From an uncultured Celeribacter sp. (lineage in GTDB: Bacteria > Pseudomonadota > Alphaproteobacteria > Rhodobacterales > Rhodobacteraceae), in NCBI RefSeq assembly GCF_963676475.1, contig NZ_OY781106.1, positions 2,728,001 through 2,792,000 on the forward strand: DNA of 64,000 nt, given 5' to 3'. The notes under the pieces were generated by a model. The model had not been told where the DNA came from. It searched no databases and saw only the letters and a list, made by a program, of their open reading frames with translations. A program made the position numbers and the translations under genes. Shown in pieces: positions 25,397-35,200 of this stretch. How positions within the stretch are numbered: position 1 is the stretch's first letter; every line of letters begins with the position of its first letter.

Positions 25397-26113
25397 ATGT
25401 CTTACTCACCCGCCACACAGCAATTTCTCAAAGGGGCCAAGGACGGCCTGCCCTTTCACATCGTGATCTGGCCCTTCGCCGCGATTTTCGGCGCGATTGC
25501 CACCCAGGCGGGCCTCAATGTCGCCGAGGTCATGGGGTTTTCTATCCTCGTGATCGCCGGCTCCGCGCAATTGGCCGCGCTTCAGCTCATGACCGAAAAC
25601 GCCCCCACCGTGATCGTATTGGCCACCGCTTTGGCGGTGAACCTGCGCATGGGGATGTATTCCGCCGCTTTCACGCCGCATATCGGCAAGGCCTCGCTCG
25701 CGACCCGCGCCTTTGCCGCCTATATGCTCTATGATCAGCCCTACGCTTTGGCGAGCATCAAGTTCGAGAAAGAGCCCGACCTGAGTCTTCCTGAAAAGCT
25801 CGGCTATTTCTTTGGCGTCGCGATTCCGATTGGTATCGCCTGGTATCTTTTGACGCTGGCGGGCGCGCTTTTGGGCGAGATGATCCCCACCGACGTCGGT
25901 GTCGATTTTGCCGTGCCGATCACGTTTCTGGCCGTCGTCGCGCCGATGCTCAAAACGCTGGCGCATGTCGCCTCCGCGCTGACCTCCGTCGTTCTGGTGT
26001 TGGTGTTGAGCTTTATGCCCTATGGCACCGGGCTTTTGGTCGCCGCCGTCGCCGCGCTTTTGGTCGGCGCACAGGTGGAAAGCTGGATGGAAAAGAGAAA
26101 GGCCGCGGCATGA
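25397..26113 (+). CDS. azlC: AzlC-family branched-chain amino acid exporter, large subunit
   Basis: 238 aa, with hydrophobic segments along its length. The AzlC family typifies the large subunit of exporters for branched-chain amino acids and analogues. The start (FLKGAKDGLPFHIVIWPFA) and the AGSAQLAALQLM segment are family-like. ATG 25397 gives the usual length; the frame extends further upstream but overlaps the previous gene. Its stop overlaps the azlD start by 4 nt. Confidence 0.9.
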   Translation: MSYSPATQQFLKGAKDGLPFHIVIWPFAAIFGAIATQAGLNVAEVMGFSILVIAGSAQLAALQLMTENAPTVIVLATALAVNLRMGMYSAAFTPHIGKASLATRAFAAYMLYDQPYALASIKFEKEPDLSLPEKLGYFFGVAIPIGIAWYLLTLAGALLGEMIPTDVGVDFAVPITFLAVVAPMLKTLAHVASALTSVVLVLVLSFMPYGTGLLVAAVAALLVGAQVESWMEKRKAAA

Positions 26114-26433
26114 TCGAGGCAAGCCCGACGCAAATCTGGATCATCATCATCGGAATGGCCATCGGCACCTTCCTGATCCGCTTTTCTTTCCTTGGTCTGG
26201 TGGGGGATCGCCCCCTGCCTGCATGGCTCTTGCGCCTGCTGCGCTATACGCCTGTCGCGGTGCTGCCCGCCGTGGTCGCGCCGATGCTGATCGGGGCCAA
26301 GGCCGACACCGATCCGCTGCGCCTGTTCTGCGCAGCGGTGACAATCATCATCGGGGTCTGGACCAAGAACGTGCTCTGGGCGATCCTTGCGGGGCTTGGC
26401 CTGTTCTTCGGTCTCGGCGCGTTTCTGGGTTAA
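26110..26433 (+). CDS. azlD: AzlD-family branched-chain amino acid exporter, small subunit
   Basis: 107 aa, four hydrophobic segments, typical of AzlD. The segment LLRLLRYTPVAVLPAVVAPML near residue 40 is characteristic of the family. The start overlaps azlC (ATGA), as expected for subunits made together. The 3' end overlaps the convergent lipoprotein gene by 4 nt. Confidence 0.9.
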   Translation: MIEASPTQIWIIIIGMAIGTFLIRFSFLGLVGDRPLPAWLLRLLRYTPVAVLPAVVAPMLIGAKADTDPLRLFCAAVTIIIGVWTKNVLWAILAGLGLFFGLGAFLG

Positions 26434-27059
26434 GCCCCACCACGGGCCAGCAACAGAGGCGGCGCCTGAATGAGCCGGCCATTATCGTCCGGGCTGTCAT
26501 CATAGTGCTTTTTCTCGGTGACGCCGGGCTGTTCGGCAAACCATTGCATCAGCTTTTTCGGCGACATGGTGCGCGGCGCGCTTTCAAACCCGGGCAAGCC
26601 AGAAAGAATTTCCGAGACACTGCTGGCGCACATCGCCTTGGGCACGGCGCCGTAGGCCTGCACCTTCGCGAGCGCCAGAGTGGCGACCTCGGGGCTGACG
26701 TCGATGGTCTGCTCGACCACATGCCAGCTCACCCGCGCGTGGTAATCGATGTAAAAGGCAACAGCCGGATCGCTCATGCCGAAATGCACATCGTTCCGCT
26801 CCGGCAGATGCGGGTGATAAAACGTGCCCGCCGGGTCAAAGATCAACCGTTCGGACGGCGCATTGACCATCAACGCAGAGTGCCCCCCACCGCCGTGGCG
26901 GTTGTTGATCACGGTGAAAAGCGTCAGTTGATAGGGCGCGCCGTGGACGTAATGCGACCGCGCCACCTCGGTGTCAGGCGCCCATTTCGGTTCAGCGGCC
27001 CCACATGCGGTGAGAACGACAAGCGACAGGAGCCAAAAGGCTCGATGCAAGATGTGCAA
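26430..27059 (-). CDS. Lipoprotein, possible permuted NlpC/P60-type hydrolase
   Basis: 209 aa from TTG 27059 (AGGAG 8 nt upstream). A signal of about 19 residues ends in the lipobox LTACG. The mature part has a histidine at the head of a strand (GGGGHSALMV) and, about 90 residues later, a cysteine at the start of a helix (AMCASSVSEIL). That order, His before Cys, is that of circularly permuted papain-like (YiiX/LRAT-type) proteins. I do not recognise the exact family; the enzyme suggestion is inference and low in certainty. It is the last gene of its minus-strand group. Confidence 0.65.
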   Translation of the reverse strand: MHILHRAFWLLSLVVLTACGAAEPKWAPDTEVARSHYVHGAPYQLTLFTVINNRHGGGGHSALMVNAPSERLIFDPAGTFYHPHLPERNDVHFGMSDPAVAFYIDYHARVSWHVVEQTIDVSPEVATLALAKVQAYGAVPKAMCASSVSEILSGLPGFESAPRTMSPKKLMQWFAEQPGVTEKKHYDDSPDDNGRLIQAPPLLLARGGA

Positions 27060-27091
27060 AGTTTCGGCTCCTGGCCTTTAGGACTGGTACG

Positions 27092-27227
27092 TTAGCTGTT
27101 GAAAACAGCCATGATGAACAACACGAAAATACTGGCACAGGCCACTCCGATCGACCATTTGATGAAGCCATCAAAGGTCTTTTCCTGAACCGAAATATCC
27201 ATTTCGCCGTGTTTGTGATCTGACATT
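27092..27227 (-). pseudogene. aa3-type cytochrome c oxidase subunit IV, frameshifted
   Basis: Read from ATG 27227 the gene begins MSDHKHGEMDISVQEK, the usual start of the small (about 44 aa) bacterial aa3 oxidase subunit IV. A run of five A on the coding strand (five T at 27180-27184) then shifts the frame and a stop follows after two more residues. Skipping one A restores TFDGFIKWSIGVACAS and a single membrane helix ending VFNS before TAA, the rest of the family pattern. So the gene is complete but for one extra base. It may be a natural pseudogene, a sequencing slip in a homopolymer, or a slippage site. Confidence 0.75.
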
Positions 27228-27287
27228 GTGCGTTTCTCCTCCCGTTTTGGGTGTTTTCTTATGAATTAGACGATTCAGAAACACCTG

Positions 27288-27782
27288 TCACGCCTTGGCT
27301 GCATCTTCCGTCTCCTCAACACCCCGTTCCTGTTCCAGATCGGCCACAAGACGGAACCCGATCCGCGCGGGCGGCGCCATCGGCGCCTGTTTCGGCAAAG
27401 CGCGCAGCATGACGTTCAGTTGGGTGACGTGTTGAATGAGCTGGGTCTTGGTCCCCGTCTCATCCGAGCCGTAAAAGGTCACGATATCAGGGTCGAAAAA
27501 GCCGATGCCCTCGATCCGCATCACGCCGGTGTCAGAGCCCGCAAAGCCCATGGCGATTTCGTGTTCGCTGTCGAGCTGTTCCTCGAAATTCTGGATATAG
27601 AGGATCAGGCGCTCATAGGCCCATTCGGCGGCGCTTTTCTCCTCGACCGGCTTGCGCACCATGGCATTGGGCAGAGGTTTCTGCTCCGCCGTGCAGGTCT
27701 CCGGGTCGGCATGGACCACACGGGCCTGCGGCAGCGCGGCCTCTTCGTGCGCCTCTGCGGTGGTGCGGATTTGATCGGACAT
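27288..27782 (-). CDS. Conserved hypothetical protein (possibly DUF6173)
   Basis: 164 aa from ATG 27782. The N-terminal 55 residues look disordered; the middle, with EEQLDSEHEIAMGFAG and the FFDPDIVTFYGSD strand, looks like a compact conserved domain, and the tail is acidic. It resembles the DUF6173 proteins of Rhodobacteraceae in memory, which I cannot confirm. No catalytic motif is evident. The gene starts 4 nt after the metallo-hydrolase stop, so it is probably co-transcribed with it and the acyl-CoA dehydrogenase. Confidence 0.7.
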   Translation of the reverse strand: MSDQIRTTAEAHEEAALPQARVVHADPETCTAEQKPLPNAMVRKPVEEKSAAEWAYERLILYIQNFEEQLDSEHEIAMGFAGSDTGVMRIEGIGFFDPDIVTFYGSDETGTKTQLIQHVTQLNVMLRALPKQAPMAPPARIGFRLVADLEQERGVEETEDAAKA

Positions 27783-27786
27783 GTGT

Positions 27787-28818
27787 TTACGCTCCTGTTT
27801 GCCACAGGATGGCACCATCTTCGCGCAGGCGTCCAGTCACAACGCCTTTGCGTTCGAGGTGACGACAATGCGCCATGGCCTCGACCATCGCGAGGCCATA
27901 TTCGCCCTCTTTGATCGGACGTTTGAACAGCACATCGAAACAGTCGCAGGCGGTGCGCGGCTCCGACAGGACTTCGGTCAAACGCGCCAGAGCATGGCGG
28001 TGGTTTTCGATCAAATGGCTGAGCCGCGCGGGCAGCCCGGTGTAGGGCAATTTATGCCCGGTCAGAACCAACTGACTGTCGCGCGCGTGCGGCACGAAGC
28101 GCTCGCAGGAGGCAATCCAATCGCCCACGGGATCGCCCAAGGGTTCGGTCGCAGAGACACCAAGATTCGGGGAAATGCCGCCCAAAAGCTGATCGCCACC
28201 GATGACCAGGGCCCCATCGCGGCGCCAAAACGTCAGATGTTCGGGCGCGTGGCCATCGCCCGTGCGAATGTCCCAGATTTGTCCGCCGATCTCGATCTCG
28301 CCCCCGTCCTGCAATCGCGTGTATCCGAGTGGCAGCGGGCTGACGGCATCGGCGGTGTTGAAGGGGCGCTCGGAGAGACGTTTCTCGTAGACCTCCTCAG
28401 ACATCCCGCAGGACCGCCAGAAAGCACACATTTCAGGCGTCGGAGCGTCCTGAATATCAAGCTGCAACATACGCGCCATGAGATAGGAGGTCCGGCTGGT
28501 CAAAAGCTCCGCGCCATGTTCGGACATCAACCATCCCGCAAGGCCGACGTGGTCGAGGTGGTGATGGGTCACGATCACCCGCTTGATCGGTCGTCCGCCG
28601 AGAGGCCCCGTCATGAACGCCTCCCAAAGCCCACGGCTTTTGCGGGTGTCCACGCCGGTGTCCACCACAGTCCATCCCTCGCTCTCGTCGAAGGCATAGA
28701 CATTCACATGAGCCAGCGGCACCGGCAAAGGCATCCGGGTCCAGAGCACGCCGGGTTCGATCTCGACGACGCCCCCCAATTCCGGTGGCTCGAAGGGCGT
28801 GCGGATCGGTTCAGTCAT
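27787..28818 (-). CDS. Metallo-beta-lactamase-fold hydrolase
   Basis: 343 aa. The metal-binding motif THHHLDHVGLAGWL near residue 84 is intact; further His/Asp ligands lie in GDGHAPEHL near 190 and the DQLLGG segment. A C-terminal winged-helix-like tail (about 290-343) resembles that of LACTB2-type hydrolases. The substrate is unknown; thioesters or glutathione adducts are possible. Its start overlaps the stop of the acyl-CoA dehydrogenase by one base, suggesting a joint role in acyl-CoA or thioester turnover. Confidence 0.85.
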   Translation of the reverse strand: MTEPIRTPFEPPELGGVVEIEPGVLWTRMPLPVPLAHVNVYAFDESEGWTVVDTGVDTRKSRGLWEAFMTGPLGGRPIKRVIVTHHHLDHVGLAGWLMSEHGAELLTSRTSYLMARMLQLDIQDAPTPEMCAFWRSCGMSEEVYEKRLSERPFNTADAVSPLPLGYTRLQDGGEIEIGGQIWDIRTGDGHAPEHLTFWRRDGALVIGGDQLLGGISPNLGVSATEPLGDPVGDWIASCERFVPHARDSQLVLTGHKLPYTGLPARLSHLIENHRHALARLTEVLSEPRTACDCFDVLFKRPIKEGEYGLAMVEAMAHCRHLERKGVVTGRLREDGAILWQTGA

Positions 28819-30527
28819 CAGGCAGTCAGGTCCTCTGGGGCCAAGGCGTAAATATCCTCCGCCCCCAAACGCGCCTGCGCCAGAAGAGCGGTGTGCTCGG
28901 GCAGCATACGGTTGATATAGAAAGCTGCAAGGCGCGCGCGCGGACCATCGCCGCCCTCAGAGATCGCGGCCTTGAGGTGATAATAGCCACCCAGCACGCG
29001 GGCAAAGGCGCGCAGGAAGGGCACGGCGCCCGCGAACCGGTCGTTCATCGGCAGCGCCAGCATCGCCTCGACACCTTCGCGGAGCGTCTCGGCGGCGTTC
29101 CAGACGGCTTTGGCCCGCTTCGGAAGCGTCGCGCGCGCCGCTTCGGCAAAGACCTCGATCTCGTCCAAAATCCCAAAGGCGGCGTCACCGCCGTCCATCA
29201 GTTTGCGGCCCACAAGGTCCATCGCCTGAATGCCATTCGTGCCCTCGTAGATCGAGGTGATCCGCGCGTCGCGGGCATATTGCGCCGCACCGGTTTCCTC
29301 GATGAAGCCCATGCCGCCATGCACCTGCACGCCGATTTGAGCCACCTCATGGCCGATGTCGGTGGAAAACGCCTTGGCGATCGGAATGAGAAACGCACCA
29401 CGCGCCTGTTGATCCGGGTCCTTGCGCCCGAGGTCCAACGCCACACCGCAGGCCAGAGCAATCGCGCGCGCCACATAGGTGTCCGCCCGCATCGTCGCCA
29501 GCATCCGGCGCACATCGGCGTGGTCGATGATCCCCGCGCCCTCATTGCCCAAGGGCGATTTCCCTTGAACGCGATCTTGCGCATAGGCCAGCGCCTTTTG
29601 CGTCGCGGCCTCGGCGATGCCGACGCCCTGAACACCGACGCCCAGACGCGCGTTGTTCATCATGGTGAACATGCATTTCATGCCCTGGTGTTCTTCGCCC
29701 ACGAGCCACCCCTTGGCGCCCTCATAGGCCATGACACAGGTCGGCGAGCCGTGGATGCCGAGTTTGTGCTCAAGGCTGACCACATGCAGGCTATTGGCCT
29801 CGCCCAAAGACCCGTCTTCATTCGGCAGGATTTTCGGCACCATGAAGAGCGAAATGCCTTTCGTCCCCGGACCGCCATCAGGCAGGCGCGCCAGCACGAG
29901 GTGGCAGACGTTCTCGGAGAAATCATTGTCGCCCCATGTGATGAAAATCTTCTGGCCGGTGATGGCGTAAGACCCATCATCGTTGCGCTCCGCCTTGGTC
30001 CGCAACGCGCCGACATCCGAGCCCGCACCCGATTCCGTCAGGTTCATCGTCCCGGTCCATTCGCCAGAGATGAGCTTTGGAATATACTGCTCTTTGATCG
30101 CATCCGAGGCGTGGTGTTCCAGCGCCTCGATCTGGCCTTGGGTCATCAAGGGTTGAAGCGACAGCGACAAACAGCCGCCGGACATCATCTCATTGACCGC
30201 CGTCGCCACCGTCAAAGGCAGGCCCATACCGCCATTTTCAGGGTCGGCCAGCATCCCGATCCAACCGCCCTCGGCAATCTGACCATGCGCCTCGGCAAAA
30301 CCGGGTGAAGTTTTGACCACACCGTCGGAGAGCACAGCAGGCGTCAGATCACCGCCACGGTCCAGCGGCGCAACCACATCGCTGGCGAGCTTGCCAGCCT
30401 CAGACAGGATCGCCGCGATGGTCTCCGCATCCACATCTTCGAAACTGTCGCTCTCCAGGACGGAGGCGAAATCGACGATGTGATCGAGAATGAACTGATA
30501 ATCCGAAACCGGCGCGCGATAGGTCAT
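28818..30527 (-). CDS. Acyl-CoA dehydrogenase, large DmdC-like type
   Basis: 569 aa, longer than the classic 380-residue enzymes because of the N-terminal extension and the C-terminal acyl-CoA dehydrogenase domain seen in DmdC-type proteins. The motifs LTESGAGSDVGAL near 158 and YARDARITSIYEGTNGIQ near 425, with the catalytic glutamate in YEG, are present. FAD-dependent oxidation of an acyl-CoA passes electrons to ETF and then to the ETF-QO found at 20.8-22.5 kb. Whether the substrate is methylmercaptopropionyl-CoA (DMSP pathway) or a fatty acyl-CoA cannot be settled; roseobacters carry several paralogues. A 130-bp gap upstream holds its promoter. Confidence 0.9.
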   Translation of the reverse strand: MTYRAPVSDYQFILDHIVDFASVLESDSFEDVDAETIAAILSEAGKLASDVVAPLDRGGDLTPAVLSDGVVKTSPGFAEAHGQIAEGGWIGMLADPENGGMGLPLTVATAVNEMMSGGCLSLSLQPLMTQGQIEALEHHASDAIKEQYIPKLISGEWTGTMNLTESGAGSDVGALRTKAERNDDGSYAITGQKIFITWGDNDFSENVCHLVLARLPDGGPGTKGISLFMVPKILPNEDGSLGEANSLHVVSLEHKLGIHGSPTCVMAYEGAKGWLVGEEHQGMKCMFTMMNNARLGVGVQGVGIAEAATQKALAYAQDRVQGKSPLGNEGAGIIDHADVRRMLATMRADTYVARAIALACGVALDLGRKDPDQQARGAFLIPIAKAFSTDIGHEVAQIGVQVHGGMGFIEETGAAQYARDARITSIYEGTNGIQAMDLVGRKLMDGGDAAFGILDEIEVFAEAARATLPKRAKAVWNAAETLREGVEAMLALPMNDRFAGAVPFLRAFARVLGGYYHLKAAISEGGDGPRARLAAFYINRMLPEHTALLAQARLGAEDIYALAPEDLTA

Positions 30528-30657
30528 GTGAGTCTCCTCTTGAGCGGGACAGGTTCTCAAACCTAAGAGTCACCGCAGATTTGTCTATGAGACTAACGAA
30601 CCGCTCTGCGCGTCCCAACCCGAACGCTGCGTCACGGGACGACGCGGCGATGGGCGA

Positions 30658-31218
30658 TCAGGCCCTCCCGGCGTCACCGGACAAAAGTGCGGGGCTGACG
30701 CCCAGAGAGTTGAGCGCCGCTTCCCATTTCTGCGCATCGGGCGTGGAAAAGATGATGTCGCGATCCGCATCGCAACTGAGCCAGCCGTTTTGCGCGATCT
30801 CGCCTTCAAGCTGGCCGGGCCCCCACCCCGCATAGCCGAGGCACAAGAGCCGCTCCAAAGGCCCGCCCCCCAGTGCCATATCGCGCAGAATCTCGCGCGA
30901 GGCGGTCATGGCATAATCATGGCTCACCGACATCGAGGCATGATCGGCGTCATAATCCGTCGAATGCAACACGAACCCGCGCCCGACCTCGACCGGCCCG
31001 CCGAAATGAACGGGCAAGGGCCGCATGTCGGGGCTTGGGCGAATCTCCAGCTGATCGAGGACATCGGCGACGGCGATGTCCGCGGAGCGCTTGTTGATCA
31101 TCAAGCCCATCGCGCCCTCATCGGAATGCGCGCACATAAAGACGACCGCGTTGTCAAAACGCGGATCTCCGATGCCCGGCATCGCGATCAAGAGTTTGCC
31201 CGTCAAATCAGAAGACAT
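30658..31218 (-). CDS. YqgE/AlgH-family protein
   Basis: 186 aa. The family starts with LTGKLLIAMPGIGDPRF and carries CAHSDEGAMGLMINK and LGYAGWGPGQLEGEI, all present. The function of YqgE/AlgH proteins is not established; in other bacteria the gene sits beside a Holliday-junction resolvase, which is not the case here. I use ATG 31218; another ATG lies 9 nt upstream. It is divergent from the DsbD-N gene across 195 bp. Confidence 0.9.
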   Translation of the reverse strand: MSSDLTGKLLIAMPGIGDPRFDNAVVFMCAHSDEGAMGLMINKRSADIAVADVLDQLEIRPSPDMRPLPVHFGGPVEVGRGFVLHSTDYDADHASMSVSHDYAMTASREILRDMALGGGPLERLLCLGYAGWGPGQLEGEIAQNGWLSCDADRDIIFSTPDAQKWEAALNSLGVSPALLSGDAGRA

Positions 31219-31413
31219 AGGTTCCATAGGCCTACCTCACCGCAATGCGCCGGGAGGTGCAAGGCTATCCCGTTCACTTGTCGGTGGAAAACGACATTGA
31301 ATTGCGTCTCAAAGCGCCCTTGAAAGACATTTGGGCAACAGACTGCCCCTCCTCACGGCCAGATCGTCCAAATGTGAGTTTGTAACGCTTGGCTCCGTCT
31401 CTATATCGGTCAC

Positions 31414-32208
31414 ATGAAAAGAACACTTGCGCCTTTTGCCACCGCTTTGTCCCTTGCCCTCTCCACCCCTGTCGCCGCACAGGAGGCGGCGGATATGGCC
31501 CGGATCGACATCCTGCCGGGGTGGCAAATGGACAACGGGCACCGCATGGCCGCGATCCGCATTCGCCTCGCCCCCGGTTGGCACACCTATTGGCGCAGCC
31601 CCGGTGAAAGCGGCATTCCCCCGAGTTTCAACCTCGCAGGATCGGACAACCTGTCCCATATGGAGTTGCACTGGCCCGTGCCGGAGCTCTTTTCCGACAA
31701 TGGCATGTGGTATCTCGGCTATGAGCATGAGCTGATCCTGCCGATTGAACTGGTCCCCGAGGCCAATGGTGACATTCATCTGAGCGGCACGATGGATTTG
31801 GGCGTCTGCAAAGACATCTGCATGCCGATGCAGGCGCAGCTGAACGCGACGCTCACGCCTGAGGGCAAAGGGTCCATGAGTCCTCAGATCAAGGCCGCGC
31901 TGGCGGATCGCCCGACTCCCGTGGCCAATGCGAAATGCAATGCGTCACCTCTGAGCGACGGGATGCGCCTCACCGCGCATTTGACCCTGCCGTCACTGCC
32001 TTCAAATGCGGTCGCCGTGATCGAACACCCCGACCGTTCCGTTTGGGTGTCTGAGGCCCAGATGCAGCGTAAGGGCGGCACTTTGGAGGTGCAAAGCGAT
32101 CTGGTGCCCACAGAGGCGCAGCCGTTTTTCATCGACCGTTCGGCCCTGACCATCTCCGTCATAGGCGGCGGGCGGGCCTATGAGGCGCAGGGCTGCACCG
32201 GGGGCTAA
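31414..32208 (+). CDS. Exported DsbD N-terminal-domain protein
   Basis: 264 aa. A clear signal peptide (MKRTLAPFATALSLALSTPVAAQ) precedes a domain like the alpha domain of DsbD, with WHTYWRSPGESGIPP near residue 51 and a cysteine pair in LGVCKDICMP near 130. Unlike DsbD it has no membrane or thioredoxin part, so it is an orphan periplasmic thiol carrier, possibly linked to copper or disulfide handling. It is alone on the plus strand, convergent with an RND pump and divergent from yqgE. Confidence 0.82.
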   Translation: MKRTLAPFATALSLALSTPVAAQEAADMARIDILPGWQMDNGHRMAAIRIRLAPGWHTYWRSPGESGIPPSFNLAGSDNLSHMELHWPVPELFSDNGMWYLGYEHELILPIELVPEANGDIHLSGTMDLGVCKDICMPMQAQLNATLTPEGKGSMSPQIKAALADRPTPVANAKCNASPLSDGMRLTAHLTLPSLPSNAVAVIEHPDRSVWVSEAQMQRKGGTLEVQSDLVPTEAQPFFIDRSALTISVIGGGRAYEAQGCTGG

Positions 32209-32225
32209 CCCCACGCCCTCCCGGC

Positions 32226-35200
32226 CTAGATTTTCTGCCCGTTCCGCACCCGCATCCCCGCCACAACCATGTAGAGCGAGACGAAAGCCGCGATCAGCCC
32301 GATCAGGAACAGCGCCAAAGCCGACATGAAACTGCCGCTGCCAAAGAGCATCGGCAAGACACCCGGCAACACCACCGGCCCGATGGTCATCACAAACCAC
32401 AACGCGGCGAAGGCCACAGCACCGATCAACGCCTTGCCCACCGTGCCGGTGCGTTTCGGATGGAACAACCCGCGCCGCAGCGCCGCCACCTGACGCGCCA
32501 CATCGAGCTGCATCGCCAGAATCGCGGGCACGAGCACCAGCACGATCACCATGCCAAAGCCCAACCCGTAAGCCAGCGTGATCACCGTGGGTTTCAGGAA
32601 CTGCGCATCCGCAGAGCTTTCGTAAAGCAGCGGCGCCAGCCCAAGAACCGTCGTCATCGTGGTCAGCATCACAGGCCGCAAACGGTCGGCCGCCGCGTCA
32701 ATCACCGCAGGGATCAGCCCGCGATCACGGCCATATTCATCCACGGTCGAGACCAAAACGATGGAATCGTTGATGATGATCCCGGTCATCCCAATGAGCC
32801 CCACGATGGAGAACATCGACAGGGGCACGCCCCATATCGCATGACCATGGATCGCACCAATGAGCCCAAAGGGGATCACGGACATCACCACGACGGGCCG
32901 CGTCCAGCTTGAGAATATCCACGCCAGCGTCAGGTAAATCCCGATCAACACGCCGGACAGCCCGAGGAAAGCGTCGGAGAGAAAGCGGTTTTCCTGTTCG
33001 GCGAGGCCGGAAATCCGGTGGGTGATGCCAAATTGCGCATCCAGTTCCGGCAGGATTTCATTGCGAATCTCGTCCTGAAGCTCCGCCGAGCGCGCCGCAT
33101 TGCCTTCGTCCATATCGCCGGAGACAGTAAGAATCCGCAGGCCGTTTTCACGTCGCACGGTGGAAAAGCCGGTCCGGCGTTCGACGCTGACAATGTCGGA
33201 GAGCGGCACATAGGCGCCCGAGGCCGCACGCATCTGGGTGCGGTTCAGGAAATCGGCGGTCAGCTCGTCTTCGGGCACTTCGACCTGAATGCTCGCGGTG
33301 CGCACACCTTCGGGATAGGTCGCCGCTTCGATGCCGCCCAGACGATGCGCCAGAACGGACCCCAGCGCGTCGATGGTAAAGCCCAGCGCTTCGCCCTGTG
33401 GCGTCAACTCCAGGATCAATTCCTCCTTGTCGTAAGACAGGGTGTCCTCAAGCGCCGAGACCTCAGGGAATTGCGACAGACGGGATTTGAGCTCCTCGGC
33501 GGCGGCTTTCAACGTCTCAGAGTCCGCACCGTAGAGATCGACGTCAATCGCGTCGCCACCGGGGCCGAACCGCCCGCGTCGGAAGGACACGGTTTCCGCC
33601 AGAGGATGATTCACCACCTCCTCTTGCAGGTCGCTCACAAAGGCGGCGGAAGAATAGGGCCGCAGGTCGGCGTCGATCAGTTCGATCGTGATCCCGCCCA
33701 GCTGATAATCCTCTTTGCCGTTGGTCCCAGACAGGCCACGCCCCGCATTCGAGCCGATTTGCGAGATCATGTAGAGCAGAGGATTGGTGCCGTATTCGTC
33801 TTCATAGCGGTCTGCCACGGTCTCGGTCGCGCGCTGCAATTCCTGCGCCATGGCGATGGAATCGCTGCGCAGACCGGCGGGGGCCATGGCGAAATTGCCG
33901 GTGATCACGGGTTGTTCGGGCGAGCTGAAAAACCGCCACTGCACCTGACCGGAAATCAGCAAAGAGGCCTGAACCGCCAAAAGCAACACCGCACCCGCGA
34001 CCACCGGATAGCGCAGCTTGACGGACCAGGTGACCAGCGGACGAAACAGACGTTTGCGAAACACCCGAAAGCCTTTGTCGACCTGACGCGAGGGCCAGTC
34101 GTACCAATGCGACCGCGATTGCGCGGTCAAAGAATGGCTCAGGTGATTGGGCAGAATGATGAAACATTCGACCAGAGAAGCGATCAGCACCACGATGACG
34201 GTGAAGGGAATGTCGGAAATCATATCCCCGAAGCGCCCCGAAATGGCGGTCAGGCCAAAGAAGGCGATCACGGTGGTCACGGTCGAGGAAAACACCGGCG
34301 CGAACATCCGTCTCGCGGCATTTTCCGCGGCTTCGACGGGGCCTTCGCCCAAACGGCGCACCCGGAAATCCGCATGCTCCCCCACCACGATGGCGTCATC
34401 CACGACGATCCCCAAAGTGATGATCAGCGCGAAAAGAGAGATCATGTTGATCGTCAGACCGGCGGCATACATCATCGCGATGGCCGACAGCATCGCGACC
34501 GGAATCCCCGCCGCCACCCAGATCGCCGTGCGCGCATTCAGAAACAGGAACAACAGGATCAGCACAAGCCCCAGCCCCATCGCACCATTCGACAGCAAAA
34601 GATCGAGCCGCGCCTGAATGCGCTCCGCCCGCGTGCTGTAGAGATCCAGCGTCACCCCTTCGGGCAGGGTCAGCTCCATCTCGGCGGCGACCTCTTCGAC
34701 GGTGCGTTGAATGCCAATCGCGTCGCCCATGTCGGAGCGCGACACCCGCACGGAAACCGCCGGGTTGTCGCCGACGAAAAACGCCTCATCGCGGTCGACG
34801 CCATTGACCTCGATGCTGGCCACATCGCCGATGGTCAGTTGCGAGCCGTCGTCATTGCTGCGCAGCACGATGCCGGCAATGTTCGCGGCCTCGCGTTTCT
34901 CGACCCCCGTGCGCACCCGCGCGCCGCCATTGCCGACATTGCCCGCCGGGCTGGTGTCCGCCTCGGAGGCAATGGCGCTGGCGATCTCCTCCATCGTCAC
35001 GTCATGTTCGATCAGGCTGAGCGTCGGCACGCGCACCACGGTTTCCGAGGCCGCAACCCCGGAGATGGTCGTCCGCGTCACCCCCTGCGCAAAGAGCCGT
35101 GCGACCAGCTCGTCCGCAAAGCGCGCCAATTGATCCAAGCCCACGGGTCCGGTGATTGCCACATCGGTGACGCGGTCGGTCCAGCCGCCCCATTGAACCT

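Noticed and set aside
30581..30835. Plus-strand frame between the acyl-CoA dehydrogenase and YqgE genes
   Set aside because: Covers the gap but runs antisense into yqgE; no start signals and low-quality composition.
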